From assembly GCF_040412425.1 (NCBI RefSeq), contig NC_089756.1, positions 2,452,498-2,516,497 of the forward strand: a DNA stretch of 64,000 bases, in the 5' to 3' direction. Within the stretch, counting starts at the first letter, position 1, and the number at the start of each line of letters is the position of its first letter. The stretch comes from Macrobrachium rosenbergii. Its lineage: Eukaryota; Arthropoda; Malacostraca; Decapoda; Palaemonidae. Under the pieces are notes generated by a model that did not search any database, was not told the origin of the DNA, and saw nothing but the letters and a program-made list of their open reading frames with translations. Position numbers and translations under genes: made by a program. Below, one piece after another: positions 56,976 to 64,000 of the stretch.

Positions 56976-57389
56976 ATGAGTATGCAAACCCACAAATCAT
57001 TTATGCCTGGAAGGAAGGCTGTCACTCAGCGCATGTGCCCTGGCGTTGATGGCAGGGGTTGTACCCACTCCCGTTCTTCCGTTGACATTGATCCTTGTGT
57101 CCTCTGCACCAGTTGCAGAGGGCATGTCTGTAATCCTGAATCCACATGTGCTGAGTGTCATTCTTGGTGGCTTGCGCAGTGGGCAAAGTTCACAGGAAGG
57201 AAACAGTACAGGAGGAAAGCTGCCAAGGCATCAACGGAAGGTTATACTCCCCTGACAACACCCTTGGTTGCTAACCCTTCTTCCTCATTTCTCCCTCCTG
57301 CAGAACTCCCCCTCTTGGCTGTCTCACCTTCATCTTTACTCGCTTTGTCAGGTGAAGATCGTTGGGGTGTTGGGCCAAATGACAGATAA
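56976..57389 (+). pseudogene. B4 gag N-terminus with Cys-rich module
   Basis: The open frame starts 'MSMQTHKSFMPGRKAVTQRM' and has a dense Cys/His patch: 'CPGVDGRGCTHSR', 'DPCVLCTSCRGHVC', 'STCAECHSWW'. A basic stretch 'GRKQYRRKAAKAS' and a Ser/Pro/Leu tract follow. The Cys spacing suggests zinc binding, comparable in position and style with C1 (44022-44192) and B2. The family frame ends at about 57377, where unrelated DNA is inserted. Confidence 0.72.
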
Positions 57390-58845
57390 AGCAAGGGCAG
57401 ATGGTTTCAAGTGAAAATATGTACAGCTATTCAGACTAAATTTTCCTTAATATTAATTTATTCTATTTTATAGCTAACTTACAACTAATAAATGGAATTT
57501 TGGGCTCCTTTACAACACTGGTTGGCCAAAATTTGAACCATAGTATTCAAATGTAAAGTAAACCGCCCGTATTCAAATACTTAAAACCCCTATAAAAACA
57601 CTTAGAACTAACTATTTTGATAGTTCAAACACAAAAAAACCCTTTAAATATGCTATACCAGAGTATTTTTATAATTTTATCACAAAAAGTGCATTCAGTC
57701 ATGAAAATATGAAAATACTGTACAGTAATCCGTGAATGTTTCTGAGTGAAAAATACTGCAAATAGGCAAATTTTCCCCGAATATTGTGTATATACGTTCC
57801 ATAGAGAAATCCGCGAATCGGTCGGTGAGTCTGCGAATCATGAGAATGCGAATACAGGCGGTTTCTACTGTACACACACAATGTACACACACAATGCAAA
57901 ATGCAAACAAATTTTATATCAAAAACTACCACAGACACACTCAGTCACACATCAACTTTCTACAACTACTTAATGATTAGGGACTAAACACAAGCAACAA
58001 AATTTTTATTTCAAAAGAATTAGCTTCTACTTGCAATTCAATATAAGAGAATAGTACAGCAATATGTACAAAATGGATCAGACAGATCATGTAGGCTTAT
58101 ATGCCCCTTCATCCTTAGGGTCAGTAATCCAAACGAGAACACATATTTATACAACAATAGGGCTCTCTCTAATCAAACAAAGAGAAATGCTTATCAATAG
58201 CAATAATAAGATATAGTCCAGCACAACAATAATTATCAACCAGAAACATGGACATACAACAACCGGGATTAAATATAGCGGAACAAATATAAAAATAATA
58301 ATAATATGTTCACATTTACCTTGCCCTTTACATCAGGGACTTTAATCCAAATCAGCAGAGTAAATTTATCAATAGAATAACATATACCCATAGTATCAGT
58401 ATTCCTTGACACCAACACTAATACTGCTGGCCATGAAACAAAGCTCAGACCTTATTTAATGATAGTTTGTCCAAAAGATCAATAAAATACTCAATACTCA
58501 AGTCTGTATGAGATCCACTAACAATGTGTAAACAGAAGACACTGAATTAGTACTTTTCGCACTTAAATAAGGGTTTTTATAATGGGGAGAAGTCACTTAT
58601 TCACACAAATTGCTCAAAGCAGGCTCCTGTAACAGAAAAAAAAAACTAAAAAAAACATAAAAATAAATAAATAGAAGTAAAAAGATTATTTATTTCAAAA
58701 ATACAAATCAGTGTCTTTTTATACAAAACCCTATTTCAACACAACCCACTACTTTTTCTTTTGTTTTTCAAACCCATTACATTTCCCCTAATTAAAGAAG
58801 TAAACTTTTCCCTTATTGTACTAAAAAAACAACTACCACACGGGT
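57378..58845. other. AT-rich insertion in B4 gag
   Basis: Family B similarity stops after GTTGGGGTGTTGGG near 57377 and resumes near 58846 (GGTGGGGATTGAGACGATCC). The inserted ~1.47 kb is AT-rich, contains the MITE at 57556-57870, and otherwise has no coding frame or recognised ends. Confidence 0.65.
57556..57870. mobile_element. TA-flanked MITE, CAGTAAA..CCC family, copy 3 (inverted)
   Basis: This 315-bp copy, more diverged than the others, lies in the opposite orientation to 6464-6820. It starts AAGTAAACCGCCCGTATTC and ends GGCGGTTTCTACTG, with TA on each side (57554-57555, 57871-57872). It contains the family's CACAAAAAGTGCATT and ACGTTCCATAGAGAAATCCGCG tracts. Confidence 0.85.
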
Positions 58846-61720
58846 GGGGATTGAGACGATCCCTTCTCAGGGTCTCCACTCGCTCTTAGGGGAAAATTTT
58901 TCCCTCGGAGCAAGAAGAGTTTCCCTCCACTCACTCGACTATGCTTTTTTCTCTGGGATTGGTGGCAAGCACCGTGAAGCTGTCGAGCTCCAGGAAGCAT
59001 GGATCTCCTTGGAGGTCTCGGGCACTCCATCGGTGCAGGGTGTCCTGGCACACCTGAGGGCATCGCAGGTTCTGGTAGTCACCCATGCTGCTGCTATTGT
59101 CACCATGACTATGGTAGCTATAACAGCATTTGCTAAGGTCCCTGAAACTGTGTCGACGCACTCTCCAACTTTGACGACCCCGACTGTGGTGGACCAGACT
59201 GCTGTCCATGCTCCTGCTCTCCAATACAGTGTCCTTACCGCCTCCTGCCTTCACGGTTCCAGTGGCTCTACTGTGCTTGCTGTTCCTGCTGCTCCTGTTA
59301 CCCCAGCTACTCCTGCTGTTCCTGCCGCCCAGGCCACATGCTGTTCCTGCCGCCCAGGCCACTCTTAATGCTCCTGCTACCCCAGCTGCTCTGGCTGCTC
59401 CTGTGGTTCCTGCAGCTCGCGCCTGGATGGGAGACCTGACTGCCATCCTGAAGAGGATGTCGAAGAAGAAACGAAGAAGGGGGGTTGTAAGATGTTGTCA
59501 ACGTCGTCGTCTTCATCTTCAGCTTTGACTTCGTCTGTTGCTGCCTCCTCTTCTGAGGCTCTCCGGCAGAAGTAGATGGCTTCCTCTTCCCCCCATGAAA
59601 TCCTGCCACGGGACTTCTAAGGGGCTGCCTCTATCCACAGGGGAAGGATTTGGATCTCTTGTTGGCTCTCCCCGGCCCTTGGGCTCGGGAACCGTTTCAC
59701 GTACCCCACCGGGGTCTCGTGTCTCAGGGGCTTTGAGTGTGCGAGCCCCCAAGGTCTGCGCACTCGAAACCAGTTTGAAGAAGTCTGCTTCTAAGACTGG
59801 TACGTGCCTGTCTCTTCCCGAGTTTCATCAGGCACTCAAGAGGTGTAAGAGATTCGGGAGTGTTGGGTGCTTGACAGAGTTGAGTCACTCCGAGTGCTCG
59901 AGATTCCATGGAGTCTTGAGTACCCCAAACCAGTACTGGCGAGTCCTCTCCCCAGTCTGGTTTAGGCACAGAGCGAGAGAAAGTGCCGAAACATGCAGGT
60001 GTCTCGACACTTCCTTCCAGTACTACTTTGAGTGCTCGGACAGGTTTCCACACCAGTGCTTCGGACTCAAGGGTCTGAGCACTCGGAGATGCAGCGAGGA
60101 GGTCCCCTATTTAATCTTCTCGTCAGGAGGTTTCGAAGAAGACTGGGGCACGTTGGGAGGACTGAACAAGTTCACATCAGATGGTGCTTGAGCACTCGAC
60201 TCTGGCCATCCCCCACTCACATTCATGTGATCGGCCCTGCTTGCTGGAGAAGAATGCTCAGGTACGCTTGCATGAACTTCTCCGCTCTCCTTGGGACAGC
60301 ACCTTGCTAAGACGTAGTTGCTCTCCTAGACCCGTGCCGCCGTTGCCATCGTGGGTTGGCAACCACCCGTGGCCTGCATCTCCTGCTGGCTCTTCCAGTA
60401 GGACAGGTAGGAGTGCTTGATCCCCTCACCTGTCCACTCAACCTCCTGGGGCTTCACCAGGAGGCTTGAGTTGGACAGGAGGGACTGTGATGAGAACACT
60501 CCTTCTTATTGGAGTTCTGCTACAAGGGCCAACGCCCCGGGTTTGGTTCTCAGACCGACTTGGTCGTATGCCCAAGTAGTCGATGAGGGATCCCAGGGGT
60601 CTGTTGAGGTTCTCCCTCCTGCAGGGAGAGTAGATTGGGAGGACCGCACCCTGGAAGGACTCGAGAGTCCTCTTCCCCAGGGTGTGGACACCCCTGAGAT
60701 ACAGAGGACTTTTGCAGAGGTCATCGCGCTGATTCGTCAGCACAATCTCGGGAAAGAGACCATGGCCTCTTCTGTGGATTGTTCTTCATGCCTCAAATCT
60801 TTTTGGGGTCCAAAAAAGGAACCAAAAGCTTCGGTGGGGCTGTCATGGCCCGTGCTCGCTGAGGGGGTACTCGATCAAGTGAATAACTTGGTCGCTGGGC
60901 AGGAGAATCCACTTCAATCGAACCACTCGGAGAAGCTCCTTCCTCCTCCTCTGCCTCGACAGAAGCACTTCTACATGCGCTTGGAAGGGTCTCTGCCGAC
61001 TAAACAGGTTGAAGCCGACTGGTTTGTCTAGGCCCGGTTCTCTCGTTGCAGCAGTTTGCTGTAGAAGGGGTCTCCCTCTCGCAGCAAGAGGCAGCGAACC
61101 TGAAGGCCACCACTATGGTGGCTCTCCAGGCAGTCTCCTGGGTGGATCTGTGGTCATTCACAGTATCCAAGGTTGCTGCCTTCTTGGGTCCGATCATGGA
61201 CCACTAGACGGCAAACCTGGTGCTGAAGAGGAGGGACGTTGCCCTGAATCGGATCTCCAGGTCTGTAGGGCCCTAGTCAACATTGACCCTCAGGAACAGA
61301 CTGTTGCTGGGTTCTGCCTCTCTCTTCCCTAGAGAGTTGGTGGATGTTGCAGTGGACAAGAGATGTGCCGAAGACAACAACTGCCTTGTCCACCAGGCAA
61401 TGGCCAAGACCTCGGGGTCTTTGTGTGCCACTGCAGCCCAACCCTCAGGTCAGGCTAGCACTTCCTCAACCGCTAAGAAGACCCAGGCTTTGAAGGGCAC
61501 TTGCAGGAACACCCAGCCTTCTTCTACCTCTGCCAAGAAGGGCATGCAACTGTGCCCCTTCAACCCTCTTTCCAGTTGGGAAAAAGGGGCAAAGGTAAGA
61601 AGAAGAAGGGAGGTACTGGGAGTGGCGTTCCCCTCCAGCTGCTGCCATTGTTTTGGGGGGTTGCCTGTCAAGCCATTGGGCAACATGGCAGCGACATGGA
61701 GCCGAGGCCTGGGCAGTTGA
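58846..61720 (+). pseudogene. B4 gag-like continuation
   Basis: The best block is 60417-61031. It reads 'EDRTLEGLESPLPQGVDTPE', then 'IQRTFAEVIALIRQHN', then 'SVGLSWPVLAEGVLDQVNNL', and matches the B2 gag core (39208-38597). The upstream part (58900-60400) is colinear with B1 and B3 but in shifting frames and Ala/Val/Pro-rich. Near 59260-59400 there are repeated CTGCTGTTCCTGC and GCCGCCCAGGCCAC units. Downstream (61283-61720) a Lys/Ser-rich C-terminus parallels B2 'VDAAVDKKKADEHDRLVHQA'. Confidence 0.68.
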
Positions 61721-61732
61721 TGTATTCGGGAG

Positions 61733-62517
61733 GGCTGTCTACTTCCCTTCAAGTCTCATCCACCCCTTACCAACAACCCGGTCTGTCTCCTTACCAACAT
61801 TCCCGGCTCTCCGATGGATCCCACACTCAGGGAAGAGGTGCAAGTAATGCTGAAGACAAGCACTGTAGGAGTCGTGTTAGATCGGTCCCCAAGCTTTTAC
61901 AGCCGCATCTTTCTTGTAGAGAAAGCCTCGGGGGGTTGGAGACCAGTCATAGACCTCTCTCCCTTGAACCGATTCATTTGCCAGACTCGGTTCATGATGG
62001 AAATGGCACGCTCATTGCTCTCTTCCATCAGGGAGAATGACTTCATGCTTATGGTGGACCTGAAGGACGCATATTTTCAAATACAGGCAGTCCCTGGTTA
62101 TTGATGGTCTCGGTTAACAGTGATCCGGTTTACGGCGCTTGTCTAGTTACAAAAATCAGCAATTTTCCACGCTGAAAATCACCGATTTCCCCTTATTGGC
62201 ACTGATAATTGGGTATTGGCTCCAATAGATACTGAACAGAGGCAGTGATAAAAAAAATCGCCGATTTTCAGTTATTGGTAATTTTCGGTTATCATCACAC
62301 TGTCAGAATGGAATTACCGCCAGTAACCGGGGACTGCCTGCACCCATCTATCCGTCCTCTTGCAAGTACTTACGCTTTATCCTCAGAGAATTGGTATTCC
62401 AGTTCAGGGTACTCTCCTTTGGGCTCTCGACCATTCCCGAGGCAGGTGTTCACCTTTGTGTCAGCTTAGGCCCATTCGCACGGGATAAGTCTTCACCTTT
62501 GTTCTCTCCAGTGGAGA
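61733..62517 (+). pseudogene. B4 reverse transcriptase, MITE-split and missing YLDD
   Basis: 61814-62093 reads 'SPSFYSRIFLVEKASGGWRP', 'VIDLSPLNRFI' and motif A 'FMLMVDLKDAYFQI'. A MITE (62094-62340) then interrupts it. After the MITE, the 'HPSIRPS'-like codons and the tract reading 'VFQFRVLSFGLSTIPEAGV' (motif B) continue. Near 62488 the sequence jumps from the point just before YLDD straight to the end of the connection, so the catalytic box is deleted. It cannot encode an active RT. Confidence 0.87.
62094..62340. mobile_element. TA-flanked MITE, CAGGCAGTCCCCGG family, copy 2
   Basis: The 247-bp copy starts CAGGCAGTCCCTGGTTATTG and ends AGTAACCGGGGACTGCCTG. It is preceded by TA (62092-62093) and followed by CA, probably a mutated TA. 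It is inserted in the B4 RT between motifs A and B. Confidence 0.9.
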
Positions 62518-63250
62518 ATGAAAGAGTTCTGGTTCCAGTCTCGAGACCCTCGGTCCTTCCTCATTCCTCTATCGGAAGAGGTGAGACAGGACTTGGATTG
62601 GTGGATGGTCGACAGGAACCTCATAATAGGAGTATCCCTACATACTCCCCCCCACATGCTTCGGTTCTCAGATGCATTGACCGAGGGATGGGCTGCACGC
62701 CTGGAGGAGTTGCTGACTTCGGGAGTGTGGAACCGAGATGACAAGCACCTTCGCATCAACATCTGGAACTCAAGGCGGCCATCCTGGCCCTCCAAGAGTT
62801 TCAGGATCGAGTAATGGGACACTGTGGTGTTGATGAGTGACAACACAATAGTGGCATATGTCAACAAGCAGGGGGTGTCTAGTGTCCCTTCCGCTGCATC
62901 AATTGAGACTGCAGCTGCACGAGTGGTAGTAGCTCACTCAATAGAGCTGTCAGCTAGATACATTCCAGGCAAGAGGAATGTAGTGGCAGACAAGCTCAGC
63001 CGCCAGAATCAAGTGATAGGGACATAATGGTCCCTTCACTCAGACATTATGGAGAGGTTGTTTGAGCTTGGGGGGGCTTCCTGCCATCAATCGGTTCGCC
63101 ACTTGGGACAACAGAAAACTTCAAGTCTTCTGCTCCATCATGCCAGACGTTTACACATTCCCTCCGTTTTGTCTGATTCGCAAGGTGATCAACAGTGTTT
63201 TGATCCCCCCTCAATATTGGAACACCTTGGCGTGGTGTGGGGGCTCTTGA
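62518..63250 (+). pseudogene. B4 RNase H and extension
   Basis: Frame 1 (62518-62814) has 'EEVRQDLDWWMVDRNL', 'LRFSDALTEGWAARLEELL' (Asp retained) and 'DKHLRINIWNSRR', where the frame slips and the Glu motif is lost. Frame 1 resumes at 62824 with 'VLMSDNTIVAYVNKQG', 'IELSARYIPGKRNVVADKLS' and a TAA at 63027. The extension continues in frame 2 to 63250 ('VYTFPPFCLIRKVI'). Clearly homologous to B2 36210-36800; broken. Confidence 0.85.
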
Positions 63251-63255
63251 ACCCC

Positions 63256-63834
63256 AGGAATTTGTTCCCGGGTTTGAGTCCAAGAGTCTCATATATAATT
63301 ATATATTTGTTTGGTTTAATTTTTTGGGAATTTTCCACTTTTGCTCAAATTTATTGGACCTGATAGATAGGAAAAGATATAGCTGGGAATGGTTATATAT
63401 CCGAAGCTAAATAGTGGGAACTGTGGTAGGATCATCAACTGCTGGATAATGTTCGGACCTGAGAGTCATCTGATTGATAGCTCAAAGGCAGAGCTACTCT
63501 TTAGGGCTGGACCACGGATTCCAGTGGTGAGTGGTTCTGGGGATAGTACTCTCGGCATTCTATCCAGTTTGCCCATAAGATGATTAGGGTGGGGATGATT
63601 GTATTCTTGTAATACTCTCGGTCCTAGCAAGCGGGTTTGGGTTACACTTGGGCCATTCTAATCGTGTTGTGCCATCCCCTGTGGGGTAGGGTAGGGAAGC
63701 GGACATTTGGGAGTTGGTTCTCACTTGTGCCATTGGTGGAAGAATAAACTCCATGAAAGGCTGATGTGTTTTTAAGGCTTTCAGGTTTATTTTTTCTTTA
63801 TTTATGTATTTATTTATTTTTGTTTCCAATCTTT
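63256..63834. other. Unassigned sequence after the B4 break
   Basis: Family B similarity ends at about 63255. The following 580 bp has no recognised coding signal; a T-rich tract with TTTATTTATGTATTTATTTATT at 63790-63825 precedes the ATG at 63835. It may be the 5' leader of whatever begins there. Confidence 0.45.
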
Positions 63835-64000
63835 ATGAATAGTGACCACAAGGATTTAAGTCCCCCTGGTCCCTTTGATGGTACAGTCTCGGCACAGTTG
63901 ATGACCGCTGGAACCTCCTCTGACAACCTTTGTTTGGAAAAATCCAAGAAACTTACTGGTATAATTACACTGGAACCCTATGCTCCAGTGCAGAAAAAAC
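63835..64000 (+). CDS. Open frame running off the right edge, unknown
   Basis: An ATG at 63835 opens 55 codons without a stop to the end of the window: 'MNSDHKDLSPPGPFDGTVSA', a middle with 'SSDNLCLEKSKKL', then 'ITLEPYAPVQKK'. It is hydrophilic, Ser/Pro/Lys-containing, with no domain I recognise. It lies after a non-coding leader-like stretch, so the first coding sequence of another retroelement is one option and a host exon another. A chance frame of this length is also possible. Confidence 0.35.
   Translation, partial: MNSDHKDLSPPGPFDGTVSAQLMTAGTSSDNLCLEKSKKLTGIITLEPYAPVQKK

Larger units (their letters stand above)
56695..63255 (+). mobile_element. DIRS family B copy B4, interrupted and deleted
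   Basis: A left terminal repeat (about 56695-56950, GGTGGTTAGATGGTTAACTACC) is followed by gag N-terminus (56976-57377), an inserted block (57378-58845), gag continuation (58846-61720), RT (61733-62475, split by a MITE and missing the YLDD part), RNase H (62518-63030) and its extension (63060-63250). It then breaks off into unrelated sequence near 63255, with no recombinase in view. It lies in the intron just after the CS exon. Confidence 0.82.

Noticed and set aside
1..64000. tRNA, rRNA, CRISPR or bacterial-type operon features
   Set aside because: None was recognised by eye. The only regular repeats are the satellite, microsatellites and transposon repeats.

Overview
This window is eukaryotic and almost certainly from an arthropod, most plausibly a decapod crustacean. 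The evidence is spliceosomal exons in a very large intron, long (GA)n and (ATT)n microsatellites, a ~380-bp AT-rich satellite, Penelope-like elements, pogo/Tigger-like elements, TA-target MITEs and an unusual load of DIRS-type tyrosine-recombinase retrotransposons. No rRNA, tRNA, CRISPR or bacterial operon was seen. Species assignment is inference only.

The only host gene I can support is a CHORD- and CS-domain protein (CHORDC1/morgana-like HSP90 co-chaperone) on the + strand. Two internal exons are visible: a CHORD-II exon (19572-19742) and a CS-domain exon (56382-56567). Both are phase 0/0, with consensus splice sites, and are adjacent in the protein, so one intron of about 36.6 kb separates them. 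That intron, and the flanking introns, are filled with transposons.

Layout: 1-2990 satellite array; 4101-5561 foldback with ~610-bp arms; 5576-7295 DIRS family A gag debris split by a MITE; 7381-12072 microsatellites around two head-to-head Penelope-like copies (7770-9945 minus, 9946-11829 plus); 12298-12434 a family A terminal fragment; 12435-19110 DIRS family B copy B1; 19572-19742 CHORD exon; 20284-21885 family A 5' pieces; 21886-25476 a decayed Tigger-like transposase (minus) with a run of exon-like modules downstream; 26622-32715 family A copy A3; 32716-50215 a second family A 3' half (A4) split first by B2 (34336-41325, minus) and then by a nearly complete third-family element C1 (41668-49965); 50318-56310 B3; 56382-56567 CS exon; 56695-63255 B4; 63835-64000 an open frame running off the edge.

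The three DIRS-like families (A, B, C; labels are mine) each encode a gag-like protein, a reverse transcriptase-RNase H (RT-RH) and a tyrosine recombinase (YR). They have inverted terminal repeats and, where preserved, an internal complementary region. C1 is the best preserved: its YLDD box, RNase H and YR catalytic residues are all visible, and it is broken by only a few single-base frameshifts. Its gag contains apparent spliceosomal introns. B1 and B3 share the same loss of the RT core, which suggests a non-autonomous derivative that spread in trans. All element coding regions here look defective as they stand.
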